DNA of 64,000 nucleotides from Prescottella defluvii (GCA_029690005.1 CP121458.1:248001-312000), one strand, 5' to 3'. Positions 42,927 through 53,895 are shown, numbered from the stretch's first letter. The notes: generated by a model not told the origin, from the sequence alone. Numbers and translations: made by a program.

Positions 42927-44112
42927 TCAGCGAAAAGCGGCGTGTCCCGTCAGCGCCCGGCCGATCGACAGCAGGTGCATCTCGCCGGCGCCCTCGTAGG
43001 TGAGCACCGACTCCAGGTTGTTGGCGTGCCGCAGTGGCGAGTATTCGAGCGTGATCCCGTTGGCGCCGAGGATCGTTCGACACTCACGGGCGATCTTGAT
43101 GGCCTCGCGCACGTTGTTGAGCTTGCCGACGCTGATCTGGTCGGGCGTGATCTCGCCGCGGTCCTTGATGCGGCCCAACTGGATCGCCAGCAGCATGCCC
43201 TTGCCCAGCTCGAGGGTCATGTCGGCGAGCTTCTCCTGCGTGAGCTGATAACCGGCGAGCGGTCGGTCGAACACCTCACGCGTGCCGGCGTATTCGATCG
43301 CCGTCTCGAGGCTGTCACGGGCCGCGCCGAGGGAACCGAACACGATGCCGAACCGGGCCTCGTTGAGGCACGACAGCGGCGCGCCCAGCCCGTGGGCCTC
43401 GGGCAGCTGCGCCGACGCCGGCACCCGGACGCCGTCGAGCACCAGTTCCGACGTCACCGACGCCCGCATGGACAGTTTCCCGTGCACGTTGTTCGCGGTG
43501 AATCCCGGCGTGTCCGTGGGGACGAGGAAGCCCCGGACACCCCCGCCCCCGTCGTCGGTCTGCGCCCACACCGTCGCGACATCGGCGAGGCTGCCGTTGG
43601 TGATCCACATCTTGGTGCCGTCGAGGACCCAGTCGCTGCCGTCGCGGCGGGCGCGGGTGCGCATCCCGGCCGGGTTGGAGCCGAAGTCCGGTTCGGTGAG
43701 CCCGAAGCAGCCCAGCGCCTCACCGGTCGCCAGGCGCGGCAACCACTCCTGCTTCTGCCCCTCCGAGCCGTACCGGTGGATCGAGAACATCGACAACGAC
43801 CCCTGCACCGACACGAAGCTGCGCAGGCCGCTGTCGCCTGCCTCGAAGCTTGAGGCACGCGAGGCCGTAGCTGACGGCGTTGGTGCCTGCGCAGCCGTAG
43901 CCCTGCAGGTGCATTCCGAACAGGCCGAGTGCGCCGAGGTCGCGGGCGATCTCCTGAAACGCCTCCGGCTGCAGCGTGCCCGACTCGAACCACTCGGGCA
44001 GACGCGGCCGCAACCGCTCGTCCACGAGCCGTCGGACCGTGCCCTGGATGTCGCGTTCCTGCTCGTCGAGCAGGGCGTCGATCCCGAACAGGTCCAACGG
44101 CTCCATGGTCAT
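42927..44112 (-). CDS. Acyl-CoA dehydrogenase (glutaryl-CoA dehydrogenase-like), frameshifted
   Basis: An FAD acyl-CoA dehydrogenase. Seen are the N-terminal helical domain (MTMEPLDLFGIDALL), LGCFGLTEPDFGSNPAGM as the FAD/substrate loop, WITNGSLADVATVWAQ, and LGANGITLEYSPLRHANNLESVLTYEGAGEMH, where the Glu of TYEG is the catalytic-base position used in glutaryl-CoA dehydrogenases. The frame changes near 43850 at GLACLKL/EAGDSGLRS; one extra or two missing bases fit, so this is not a plain G/C-run loss. The intended length is about 394-395. It starts directly upstream of nothing coding and ends the leftward block that begins with the ABC exporter pair. Confidence 0.88.
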
Positions 44113-44113
44113 G

Positions 44114-46041
44114 TCAGTCCACCGCCCCCGCGAATTGGCTGTTGTACAGGTCGAAGTACGCGCCGCGCCGCTCGAGCAGCTCGTCGTGGCTGCCCTGCTC
44201 GACGATCCGGCCGTCCTCCATGACGACGATCAGGTCGGCGTCGCGGATCGTGGACAGCCGGTGCGCGATCACGAAGCTCGTGCGGTCGCTGCGCAGCACC
44301 GCCGTCGCCTGCTGCACCAACAGCTCGGTGCGGGTGTCGACGGAGCTGGTGGCCTCGTCGAGGATCAGGATCGAGGGCTGCGAGATGAACGCGCGGGCGA
44401 TCGTGACCAGCTGCTTCTCGCCGGCGCTGATGTTGCTGCCCTCTTCGTCGATGACCGTGTCGTAGCCGTCGGGCAGCATGTGCACGAATCGGTCGACGTA
44501 GCTCATCCGGGCCGCCTCGAGGATCTGCTCCTCGGTGGCGTTCGGGTGGCCGTACGCGATGTTGTCGCGGATGGTGCCGCCGAACAGCCACGTGTCCTGC
44601 AGCACCATGCCGATCCGCGAGCGCAGGTCGTCGCGCGTCATCAGCGAGGTGTCGGTGCCGTCGAGCGTGATGCGCCCGCCGTCGACCTCGTAGAACCGCA
44701 TGATCAGGTTCACCAGCGTCGTCTTGCCGGCGCCCGTCGGGCCCACGATCGCGACCATCTGTCCCGGCTCGGCCGTCAGCGACAGGTCCTCGATGAGAGA
44801 GGTCTCCTTGTCGTAGCTGAACCGGACGTCCTCGAACTCGACGCGGCCGCGCGACACCAGCGGGCTGGCGGCGGGATCCGGATCCGCGGACTCCTCCTCC
44901 TCGTCGAGGACCGCGAACACGCGCTCGGCCGACGCGATGCCCGACTGCAGCAGGTTCACCATCGAGCCGATCTGGGCGAGCGGCTGGGTGAACTGGCGCG
45001 AGTACTGGATGAACGCCTGCACGTCGCCCAGGCTCATGGTGCCCGACGCGACCCGCATGCCGCCGATGACGGCGATGGCGACGTAGTTGAGGTTGCCGAG
45101 GAACATGATCGCCGGCATAACCATGCCGGAGATGAACTGCGCCTTGAACCCGGACTGGTACAGCTGCTCGTTCTTCTCCTGGAACTCGGCGTCGACCTCG
45201 CGGTGGCGGCCGTAGGCGGTGACCAGCTCGTGGCCGGTGAGCGACTCCTCGATCTGGCCGTTGAGCTCGCCGGTGGTCTTCCACACCGCCGCGAAGTGCG
45301 GCTTGGACCGCTTGGCGATCTTGGCCGCGACGATCGCGGACAGCGGCACCGTGAGCACCGCGATGAGCGCCAGCAGCGGCGAGATGGAGATCATCATCGC
45401 GAGGATGCCGAAGACCGTGAGCGTCGAGATAAGCAGCTGACTCAGCGTCTGCTGCAGGCTCTGCGAGACGTTGTCGATGTCGTTGGTGACGCGGCTGAGC
45501 AGGTCGCCGCGCGAGTTCGTGTCGAAGTAGCGCAGCGGGAGCCGGTTGAGCTTGCGTTCGACTTCGTTGCGCAGCGCCCGCACGACACCCTGCACGATGT
45601 TGTTGAGCAGGTACGCGGCCGCCCACGACACCAGCGACGACACGATGTACAGCGCCAGCACCAGCGCCAGCACCCGGCCGACGGCGGTGAAGTCGATTCC
45701 GACGCCCGGCACGAGGTCCATGCCCGAGACCATGTCGGCGAACTGATCCTGGCCGGCCGCGCGGAGGCCCTCGACGGCCTGGTCCTTGGTGAGCCCTGCA
45801 GGCAGCTGGCGGCCGATGACACCGTCGAAGATGAGGTTGGTGGCGTGGCCGAGCAGCTTCGGGCCGATCACCGACAGCACGACGCTGATCACCGCGAGCA
45901 CCAGGACGAACGAGACGGCCACCCGGTGCGGGCTCAGCCGTCCGAGCAGGCGCTTCATGGACGCGCCGAAGTGCTCGGCCTTGGCGGCCGGCGCCCCGGG
46001 GCACCCGGCATCGGGGGCGAGGACTGGGTTGCGGTGCTCAC
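44114..46041 (-). CDS. ABC exporter half-transporter, canonical-Glu subunit, frameshifted near start
   Basis: A type IV ABC exporter: six membrane segments (about residues 45-340) and an ATPase domain with Walker A GPTGAGKTT, signature ISAGEKQLVTIARAF and Walker B ILILDEATSSVD with the catalytic Glu. The signature is LSAGE rather than LSGGQ. The GTG start at 46041 overlaps the partner's stop (GTGA) and encodes MSTATQSSPPMPGAPG; one G missing from the GGGG run near 46000 puts the rest in another frame, giving 642 residues when restored. It forms a heterodimer with the upstream gene. The substrate is unknown; drug or lipid export is typical of the family. Confidence 0.9.
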
Positions 46042-47771
46042 AGCGCCTCCTGGACCGAACGCTGGGACTCGACGATCTCGACATACGTCGAGCACGTCTC
46101 GAGCAGCTGCTCGTGCGTGCCGATGCCGACCGTCGCGCCCTCCTCGAGGACGATGATCTGGTCGGCGTCGACGATCGTCGACACGCGCTGGGCCACGATG
46201 ATCACGCAGGCATCCTTGGTCTCGGGCCGCAGCGCCGCACGCAGCCGGGCGTCGGTGGTCAGGTCGAGCGCCGAGAACGAGTCGTCGAACAGGTAGACGG
46301 ACGGGCGGCGCACGAGCGCCCGCGCGATCGCCAGACGCTGCCGCTGTCCGCCGGACACCGTCGTGCCGCCCTGCGCGACCGGGGTCTCGAGGCCCTCGGG
46401 CATCGCGCGGACGAAGTCGGCGGCCTGCGCGATCTCGAGCGCGCGCCACAGTTCGTCGTCGGTGGCGTCGGTCTTGCCGTAGCGCAGGTTGCTGGCGACG
46501 GTGCCGGAGAACAGGTACGGCTTCTGCGGCACCAGTCCGATATACGAGCGCAGCAGTTCCGGATCGAGGTCGCGGACGTCGGTCCCTGACACGGTCACCG
46601 CGCCTGACGTGACGTCGATCAGCCGCGGGATGAGGCCGAGCAGCGTGGTCTTGCCGGAACCGGTGGCACCGATGATCGCGGTGGTCTTGCCGGGTTCGGC
46701 GGTGAAGCTGATGCCGCGCAGCACGGGCTCGTCGGCACCCGGGTACTGGAACTCCGCGTCGCGCAGTTCGACGAGCGCGGGGCGGTCCATCGTGGTCACC
46801 GGCGCGGTCGGCGGCAGGACGGACGGCTCGGTGTCGAGAACCTCGGCGATGCGCTCGGCACACACCGCGGCGCGCGGGGCGAGCATTGCGATCATCGACG
46901 CCATCATCACCGACATGAGGATCTGCATGATGTAGCTGAGCAGCGCGGTCAGCGAGCCGATACCCATGCCGCCGTTGTCGATCTCGTGGCCGCCGAACCA
47001 GATCACCGCGACGCTGGTGAGGTTCGCGATCATCATCACGACCGGGATCATCAGCGCGGTCATTCGGCCGACGCGCAGCGCGACGTCGGTCAGGGCGCCG
47101 TTGGCCTCGTCGAACCGCTCGGCCTCCGAGCGCTCCCGCACGAAGGCGCGCACCACCCGGATGCCGGTGATCTGCTCGCGCAGCACCCGGTTCACAGCGT
47201 CGATGCGGGTCTGCATCGTCCGGAACGCCGGCACCAGCTTCGTGATCATCACGATCATCGTCAGCGCGAGGAGCGGGACGCTGACCGCGAGGATCCACGA
47301 CAGCCCGGCGTCCTGGCGGATCGACATGATGACGCCGCCGATGCACATGATCGGGGCCATCACCAGGATGGTGGCGCTGAGCACCACCATCATCTGCACC
47401 TGCTGGACATCGTTGGTGCTGCGGGTGATGAGCGACGGCGCACCGAAGCGGCCGAACTCGCGGGACGAGAAGTTCCGCGCCCGGCTCACGACGGCGCGGC
47501 GCACGTCCCGACCGAAGCCCATCGCGGCCCGCGCACCGAAGTAGACCGAGCCGATGGAGCAGATGATCTGCACCACCGTCACGAGGAGCATCTTCGCGCC
47601 CGCCGACATGATGTAGCCGGTGTCGCCGGCGGCCACGCCGTTGTCGATCAGGTCGGCGTTGACGCTGGGGAGATACAGCGCGGCGCCGGTGGCGACGAGT
47701 TGGAGGAGGACGACGCCGGCTAGTTCGCGCTTGTATGGCCCCAGATAGGTGCCGAGGAGTCTGATCAGCAT
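46038..47771 (-). CDS. ABC exporter half-transporter, degenerate-site subunit
   Basis: A 577-residue half-transporter with six membrane segments followed by an ATPase domain: Walker A GATGSGKTTLLG, signature VSGGQRQRLAIARAL, and Walker B SVYLFDDSFSALD, where Asp replaces the catalytic Glu. That is the mark of the degenerate site in heterodimeric exporters such as TM287/288, LmrCD and mycobacterial Rv1272c/Rv1273c. The partner with the canonical Glu is encoded directly downstream with a four-base overlap. The frame is intact. Confidence 0.93.
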   Translation of the reverse strand: MLIRLLGTYLGPYKRELAGVVLLQLVATGAALYLPSVNADLIDNGVAAGDTGYIMSAGAKMLLVTVVQIICSIGSVYFGARAAMGFGRDVRRAVVSRARNFSSREFGRFGAPSLITRSTNDVQQVQMMVVLSATILVMAPIMCIGGVIMSIRQDAGLSWILAVSVPLLALTMIVMITKLVPAFRTMQTRIDAVNRVLREQITGIRVVRAFVRERSEAERFDEANGALTDVALRVGRMTALMIPVVMMIANLTSVAVIWFGGHEIDNGGMGIGSLTALLSYIMQILMSVMMASMIAMLAPRAAVCAERIAEVLDTEPSVLPPTAPVTTMDRPALVELRDAEFQYPGADEPVLRGISFTAEPGKTTAIIGATGSGKTTLLGLIPRLIDVTSGAVTVSGTDVRDLDPELLRSYIGLVPQKPYLFSGTVASNLRYGKTDATDDELWRALEIAQAADFVRAMPEGLETPVAQGGTTVSGGQRQRLAIARALVRRPSVYLFDDSFSALDLTTDARLRAALRPETKDACVIIVAQRVSTIVDADQIIVLEEGATVGIGTHEQLLETCSTYVEIVESQRSVQEAL

Positions 47772-47800
47772 GGTTTGCGAAGGTTACCAATCCAGAGTGT

Positions 47801-47849
47801 GAAAAGGAGGGATCGGCCCCGCTTGCTCGGGTGCGATCCCTCCCTTTTC
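47801..47849 (-). terminator. Terminator after the MmpL gene
   Basis: GAAAAGGAGGGATCG pairs with CGATCCCTCCCTTTTC with one unpaired C, around an 18-base loop; on the leftward transcript the stem ends in T-rich sequence. It separates MmpL (ending at 47871) from the ABC exporter operon starting at 47771. The one-base mismatch in a C run fits the general homopolymer error. Confidence 0.7.
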
Positions 47850-47870
47850 ATCGAATGTTCACAGTGTCTT

Positions 47871-50206
47871 TCAGGAAACCGTGGCGTCCTCGAGTTCGCG
47901 CTTTTCCCGCGGCAGTGCGCGAGCCAGCTTCTCGCCCTCGATGTCGACGTTCGGCAGGATCTTGTCGAGCCACTTCGGCAGCCACCACGCCTTGTCGCCC
48001 ATGAGCGCCATCACCGACGGGATGACGAGCATGCGGACGACGAACGCGTCGAAGAACACGGCGGCCGCGAGCGCGAAGCCCATCGACTTGATGAACGAGT
48101 TCGGTTCCGCGATGAACGCCGCGAACACGGAGATCATGATGATCGCCGCCGCCGTCACGACGCGGGCACCGTGCTGGAAGCCGTGCGTCACGGCGTCCTT
48201 CGCGGACGCCCCGTGGACGTACTCCTCGCGCATGCGGGTCACCAGGAACACCTGGTAGTCCATCGCGAGGCCGAACACCACGCCGATCAGGAAGATCGGC
48301 ATGAAGCTGACGATCGGCTGCGGGTTGGCGGCGATCCCGCCCCAGCCCTCCTGGAACACCGCCACGGTGGCGCCGAAGGTGGCGACGACGCTGAGCAGGA
48401 AGCCCAGGGTCGCGGTCAGCGGCACCAGCAGCGAGCGGAACACCAGCATCAGCAGCACGAACGCGAGTCCGACGACCACCGCGAGGTAGGGCACCAGCGC
48501 GTCCTGCAGCCGCTCGGACACGTCGCCCTCGAGCGCGGTCTGGCCGGTCACGCCGTAGTTGACGCCGATCTGGTCGTGCAGGGCGGATTCGGCGCCCCGG
48601 ATGTCGGCGACGAGGTCCATCGTCGACGGATCGCTCGGGCCGCTGCGCGGGTCACCAGGATCTGCGCGGTGTCCCCGGCATCGTTCATCCCGACGACCTG
48701 AGCGTTGAGAACGTCGGGCTGCTCGGAGATCTTCGCGACGACGGCACCGAACGCCTCGGGCTTGGCGACGGTCGCGTCCTGCGCGTCCACGACGACGAGC
48801 AGCGGGCCGTTCTTGCCGGGCCCGAAGCCCTCGTTCACCAGGTCGTACGCCTGCCGGGCGCTGGTCGTGGGATCGCCGCTGCCCTCGTTGGGCAGCGCCA
48901 ACTCCAGCTTGGCCGCGGGGATCGCGAGCACGCCGAGCAGCAGCACACCGGCGATGAGACCGATCGCGGGACGACGGACCACCGCGCCGATGTACCGGCG
49001 GGAGAACGGCACCTTGCCCGAGGCCGGATCGTCGCCCTCGGCGTCGCGCCGGCTCAGGCCAGGGATGCGACCGGCGAACGCCTTGCGGCCGAACAGTCCC
49101 AGGATGGCCGGCAGCAGCGTGAGCGCGATGAGGACGGCGATGAACACCGTCGAAGCGGCCGCGGCGCCCATGTCAGAGAGGAACGGGATGCCGACGACGC
49201 GGAGCGCGACGAGCGCGATGATGACAGTCAGACCGGCGAACACGACCGCCGAACCCGCGGTGCCGACCGCGCGACCCGCAGCGTCGGACCGGTCGTCGGT
49301 GAGGGACAGTTCGTGCTTGAAGCGCGAGACGATGAACAGCGAGTAGTCGATCGCGACTGCCAGGCCGATCATGACCGCGAGCGTCGGGGTCATCGAGCTG
49401 AGGTCCATGAAGCCGGTCGCCACGGTGATGCCGAGGCTGCCGATCATGATGCCGATGATCGCCGTGATGAGCGGCAGGCCCGCGGCGACGAGCGAGCCGA
49501 AGGTGATCACGAGGACGATCGCGGCGACCGCGATGCCGACGATTTCGGTCAGGCCACCCGGCATCTCCGCCTCGGTCGCGGCCGAGCCACTGATCTGCAC
49601 GTTGAGGCCGGCGTCGCGGCCGATGTCTGCGGCCGCCTTGATCTGATCGCGCACCGACTGGTCGATGTCACCGAACTTGCCGTCGAACGGGACCTCGATG
49701 TAGCCGACGGTGCGGTCGGCGCTCAGCGGCGACAGCGCCTTCGCGTTCGCGACGGCGACGTCCTCGGGGATGCCCTGCTGCGCCGCCGACGCGACGGCCA
49801 TCTGCTGCAGCCCGGCGTCCGCGACGACCGGATCGGTGAGCGCGCCAGGTGTGCCCGGCTCCGCCTTGGCGGACGCACTGACCTTGTCGATCCCCTGCAC
49901 CTTCGCGATGACGGCGTCCATCGCGGCCTGGTTCTCCGGGGTGTCGAGCGTCTGCCCCTCGGGTGCCGCGAACACGAAGCGTGCCGACAGCGAATCCATC
50001 GGGCTCTTCTGGTCGGCGAACCGCTCGGCCATCAGGTCCTGCGCCTGCTGCGCCGGGGTGCCCGGAATGGAGAACGAGTCCTTGGTCGGACCCGACAGCG
50101 TGGCCGCGCCGACGCCCATCAGGACGAGGATGGCCAGCCAGATGGACAGGACCGTGCCTTTTCGCCGGTAGGCGAATCGACCGATCCGGTAGAGATAGGT
50201 GGCCAT
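47871..50206 (-). CDS. MmpL-family RND transporter, frameshifted
   Basis: A 778-residue MmpL protein with two repeats of six membrane segments and two large extracytoplasmic loops. The Asp-Tyr pairs that relay protons are present: GLAVAIDYSLFIVSRFKHE in the first half and GLAMDYQVFLVTRMREE in the second. One C is missing near 48646; restoring it gives ILVTPRSGPSDPSTMDLV. The ATG at 50206 follows GAAGGAG, which marks a separate start after the TetR gene. It likely exports a lipid, or a hydrophobic drug, under control of the adjacent TetR repressor. It lacks the long C-terminal tail of MmpL3. Confidence 0.92.
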
Positions 50207-50234
50207 TCGCGGCTCCTTCGTGACGGGGTGGGGT

Positions 50235-50833
50235 CTAGCGCGGGGAACGGCGAGGCCGGACCGCAAGTGGTCGAACGCCTCATGGACGAGTTGCTCGGGA
50301 TTCGCGGCCGTCGACCGACCGCTCATCCACAGATCGAGGGATGCCTGGCAGGCGGCGCCGACCACCATCTGCAGCAGGCTCGGGTAGAGGCCGGAAGCAC
50401 CGGTCCGCTCGGCGATGACCTCGTCGAGCATCGGCGTGAGCCGCAGGTGCATCTCCATTTTCTTGGCCAGCAGCGTGGGACTCGAGTTGATCAGGTCACC
50501 GAGCGCCTTCATCTCGTCGACCTGCGGCTCGGACTCCGTGAGCGCCCACACCACGATGTGCTCGAGCGAATCGAGGATCGGCTCGTCGGCCGGGCGCTCG
50601 CGCAGCCGGTCCGCCCACTCGAGCACCTGGGCCTCGAGGTGATGCAGGACGGCCTCCTCCTTGCAGGAGAAGTAGTTGTGGAACGTGCGGACGGAGACGC
50701 CCGCCTCGGAGGCGATCATGTCGGCGGTGACGAGCTCGATTCCTCGCTCCCTGGCGAGGCGGGCGGCGGCCTCGCTGAGCGCGATGCGCGTCGCCACCTT
50801 CTTCCGGTCCCGCAGACCGAGTGCTTCACTCAC
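50235..50833 (-). CDS. TetR-family repressor, frameshifted at its end
   Basis: A 199-residue TetR regulator: helix-turn-helix GIELVTADMIASEAGVSVRTFHNYFSCKEEAVLHHLEAQ and a helical ligand domain. As read, the frame runs without a stop into MmpL and gives a false 761-residue fusion. Adding one C to the CCCC run near 50245 gives LAVPPR followed by TAG at 50235, before the MmpL ribosome site. It therefore sits 28 bases before MmpL, its probable target. A perfect palindrome at 50853-50868 is the likely operator. Confidence 0.88.
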
Positions 50834-50852
50834 CCCATCGAAAGTACCGAAA

Positions 50853-50868
50853 TTGCAGACCTCTGCAA
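50853..50868. promoter_or_regulatory. Palindromic TetR-type operator
   Basis: TTGCAGACCTCTGCAA is a perfect inverted repeat with 7-base arms and a 2-base centre, 20 bases before the TetR start at 50833. A further related half TTGCAG follows at 50871-50876. Position and symmetry fit autoregulation and control of the co-transcribed MmpL. Confidence 0.65.
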
Positions 50869-50965
50869 TGTTGCAGTCGAGTGCACTTTTGTGGAATCGC
50901 GCACACAGAAGACAGTTGAGTGATAGGCGTCACCCGAACTCGGGTCGCGGGCCTACGCTGATGCG

Positions 50966-51738
50966 ATGGCCGACTGGGACGGCGAGCGCTACGCACAGGT
51001 GAGCGACCTGCAGCGGGCGATGGCCACCCGCGCCGTTGCGGGCATGGACCTGCACCCCACCGACCACCTGCTCGACGTCGGCTGCGGCGACGGTTACGTG
51101 ACGCGCCTGCTCGCCGCACGACTGACCGCCGGGTACGCCGTCGGAGTCGACGCGTCACCGCGGATGATCACGAAGGCGGCCGCCTCCGAGGCCGACGGGC
51201 AAGTCTGGTTCCTGATCGCCGACGCCCGCCACCTACCGCTGCGAACCCGGTTCGACGCCGTCGTCTCGTTCAACGCCCTGCACTGGGTGCCCGAGCAGCG
51301 GGAGGCCCTCGCGGCGATCGCGGACGCGACCCGGCCGGGAGGGCAGGTACTGATCCAGATGGTGTGCGCGGGCGAGCGACCGGCCGTCGAGTCCGTCGCG
51401 ATGGACGTCGCCCACTCGCCGCGCTGGGCCGAGCGATTCGCCGGATTCGACGCACCGTTCGTCCACGTCGACCCGGAGGGCTACCGCGACCTCGCAGCGT
51501 CGGCGGGGCTGACGGTCACCGACCTGTCCGTCCAGGACATGAGTTGGGACTTCGGGACCCGCGACGCGTTCACAGCGTGGTGCGCTGCCGGATCGGCCGC
51601 ATGGACCGGACACCTCTCCCCGCCGACCGGCCGCGCTTCGTGGACGACTGGGTGCGCGCATACGAGGACGTCTCGGGCCGTCCGGGACTTTTCCGGTACA
51701 TGCAGATGCGGGCGGCGCTCACCCCGAGTGGCGGCTAG
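50966..51738 (+). CDS. SAM-dependent methyltransferase (Tam-like), frameshifted
   Basis: Class I methyltransferase motifs: LLDVGCGDGYVTRLLAARLTAGYAVGVDASPRMI near residue 35, DARHLPLRTRFDAVVSFNALHWVPEQREAL near residue 85 (the NALHWV block is usual for trans-aconitate-methyltransferase-like enzymes), and RPGGQVLIQM near residue 120. One C is missing from the CCCC run near 51620; restoring it gives HLSPADRPRFVDDWVRAYEDV and 257 residues. The substrate is unknown. Its stop overlaps the convergent Rrf2 gene by four bases. Confidence 0.86.
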
Positions 51739-52190
51739 CGCCGACTCCACGCCCCCGGGTCGGCGGTCAGTTCGCCGACGAACTCCGGCAGGGCACCGTT
51801 CGCGATCTCGGCGATGGTGACGCCCTCGAGGACCGAGCGCAGGTTGACGCGGACGGCGATCCACACCCGCTGCAGGGATTCGGCGGGCCCGTCGTAGCTG
51901 ACGTCCTCAGGCCGCTCCCCGCGCACCGACGCGAGCGGGCCCTCCAGGGTGCGAATGACGTCGGCGGCGGTTATCTCGGCGGCAGGGCGGGTGAGCCAGT
52001 AGCCGCCGTCGGGTCCGCGCCGGCTGCTCACGAGGCCGCCGCGGCGCAGGTCGGCGAGGACGGCCTCGAGGAACTTGTACGGAATCGACTGCGCGGTGGA
52101 CAGCGCGTCCGCCTTGACGAGGTCCGGGCCCGCGGCCGCCAGCTCCACCAGCGCACGCACCGCACAATCGACCCGCGCCGTGATGTGCAC
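51735..52190 (-). CDS. Rrf2-family transcriptional regulator
   Basis: A 151-residue Rrf2 protein: a winged-helix domain with ARVDCAVRALVELAAAGPDLVKADALSTAQSIPYKFLEAVLADLRRGGLVSSRRGPDGGYWL. The three cysteines that bind Fe-S clusters in IscR, NsrR and RsrR are absent (one Cys near residue 9 only), so it is more like CymR-type members with a protein or small-molecule signal. The GTG start at 52190 follows GAGGAGG. It is divergent from the sterol-desaturase-like gene, a possible target. Confidence 0.88.
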   Translation of the reverse strand: MHITARVDCAVRALVELAAAGPDLVKADALSTAQSIPYKFLEAVLADLRRGGLVSSRRGPDGGYWLTRPAAEITAADVIRTLEGPLASVRGERPEDVSYDGPAESLQRVWIAVRVNLRSVLEGVTIAEIANGALPEFVGELTADPGAWSRR

Positions 52191-52315
52191 GCCGACCTCC
52201 TCACCGAATCCGTCCGAGTCTCGTCGACGACGTTACCCATCAGGCGATCGATGGTGACCCGGGTCACTCCACCGAGTAGATTCTCGGTCAGGTGCCTCGA
52301 AGGCCTGGAGGAGAC

Positions 52316-53278
52316 ATGTGGGAGACCCTCACCGCAGCGTGGGGATCGCTGCTCGCGCCGCTCGGTGACCCCGTCACCCTGGCGATACCGGCGTTCATCG
52401 TGTTCCTCGGGCTCGAGTGGTTCGCCGCCCGCAAGCTCGAGAAGGCCGACATCCGCGACGGGCGCGCGCACCCGCCCACGGCCGGTTACGAGTTCCGGGA
52501 CTCACGTGCGTCGATCTCGATGGGCCTGGTGTCGATCGCGACCACCGCGTTCTGGAAGTTCCTCGCGCTGATCGGTTACTCCGCGATCTGGGTGTACGTC
52601 GCGCCGTGGCACCTGCCCGCGGACGCGTGGTACACGTGGGTGATCCTGCTGGTCGGCATCGACCTGCTGTACTACACGTATCACCGTATGGCGCACCGGA
52701 TCCGACTGATCTGGGCGACGCATCAGGCGCACCATTCGAGCGAGTACTTCAACTTCGCGACGGCCCTGCGCCAGAAGTGGAACAACAGCGGCGAGATCCT
52801 GATGTGGATTCCGTTGCCGCTGATCGGCATTCCGCCATGGATGGTGTTCGTCGGGTTCTCGGTGAGCCTGGTGTACCAGTTCTTCGTGCACACCGAGCGG
52901 GTCGGGAAGCTGCCGCGCCCGGTCGAGTTCGTGTTCAACACCCCGTCGCATCACCGCGTGCACCACGGGTGCGACCCCGAATACCTGGACCGCAACTACG
53001 GCGGCATCCTCATCGTGTGGGACCGGATGTTCGGCACGTTCCAGCCCGAAAAACAGCGCCCCACCTACGGTTTGACCAAGCCGGTGGGCACCTACGACAT
53101 CTGGAGGCTGCAGACCCACGAGTACGCCGCGATCGGACGCGACGTCCGCGCGGCGACGACGTGGCGGGAACGGCTCGGCTACGTGTTCGGTCCGCCCGGG
53201 TGGGCGCCGTCAGGCACGCGCCAGGCTCACCAGGAAGTCGACCGTGCCGTGGTCGTCGACGGTCACGAATCCCAGTGA
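52316..53278 (+). CDS. Sterol desaturase/fatty-acid hydroxylase family membrane protein
   Basis: A 320-residue di-iron membrane oxidase with the conserved His boxes HRMAH, HQAHHS and HHRVHH plus several membrane segments (LAIPAFIVFLGLEWF near the start). Family members hydroxylate or desaturate sterols, carotenoids or fatty acids in the membrane. The ATG at 52316 follows GGAGG. The last 20 or so residues (from RQAHQEVDRAV) overlap the convergent YceI gene by 69 bases and look non-native, so a frame break near 53200 may hide the true C-terminus. Confidence 0.87.
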   Translation: MWETLTAAWGSLLAPLGDPVTLAIPAFIVFLGLEWFAARKLEKADIRDGRAHPPTAGYEFRDSRASISMGLVSIATTAFWKFLALIGYSAIWVYVAPWHLPADAWYTWVILLVGIDLLYYTYHRMAHRIRLIWATHQAHHSSEYFNFATALRQKWNNSGEILMWIPLPLIGIPPWMVFVGFSVSLVYQFFVHTERVGKLPRPVEFVFNTPSHHRVHHGCDPEYLDRNYGGILIVWDRMFGTFQPEKQRPTYGLTKPVGTYDIWRLQTHEYAAIGRDVRAATTWRERLGYVFGPPGWAPSGTRQAHQEVDRAVVVDGHESQ

Positions 53279-53895
53279 CGGCGGCGTGATTCCGTAGTCC
53301 GACCACGTCACGGGAACATTGCCCGACGCGACGAGCGTGTCACCGGAGTGCAGCACCTTCACGTCGACGCTCACCGGGCGGGTCTGGTCCTTGAGCGTGA
53401 GTGTTCCCGTCACCGGGACGGTCGCGGCGGTGCCGTCGGTGGGCAGCGAGGCGAGGTCGACCGGGGCCGCGAGCGTGAACTTCGCGGTGGGGTACGCGGC
53501 GGTGTCCATGACGTTGCCGCGGAACTGGCCGTCGCGGTGCGAGTTGTCGGTGGCGATGTCGGCGACCTGCACCACCACCTCGGCGGCGGTCAACTTCCGA
53601 TCGGAAATGTTGACCGCACCGGTGACGTGATCGGTCGTGCCCACGACGGTCACCCGCGCGCCGTTGAGGATCTCGGAGACGGTGTACCCGGCGGCGGTCT
53701 TGTCGGCGCCCTCCCCGCGGAGACCACCCACTGCCCGTCCACCGACCCCGACGCAGCCTGCGCGCCCTGCGTCGACACCGATGCGGCAGGGGCGGAGTCC
53801 TCGGCGATGAACTTGCCGTAGATCCACGGTCCCGCGAGCACGCCCGCGAGCAGCACCACGACGACCGCACCACCGATGAGCCACCACTTCTTCAC
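53210..53895 (-). CDS. YceI-like lipid-binding protein with N-terminal anchor, frameshifted
   Basis: An N-terminal helix (KKWWLIGGAVVVVLLAGVLAGPWIYG) anchors or exports the protein. Then comes the YceI domain from GQWVV to the end, with YTVSEILNGARVTVVGTTDHVTGAV, FRGNVMDTAAYPTAKFTL and a final VDFLVSLAR. YceI proteins are lipocalin-like beta barrels that bind isoprenoid chains. One G is missing from the GGGG run near 53716; restoring it gives VVSAGEGADKTAAGYTV and 228 residues. The GTG start at 53895 is chosen for the positively charged helix start. Confidence 0.87.

Noticed and set aside
43976..46156. A 726-residue rightward open frame opposite the ABC exporter
   Set aside because: Antisense to conserved ABC-transporter sequence, with no domain and a His/Asp/Arg-rich composition typical of shadow frames.
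49313..50923. A 536-residue rightward frame opposite MmpL/TetR
   Set aside because: Shadow of the conserved MmpL and TetR genes; low-complexity Arg/Gly/Asp composition.
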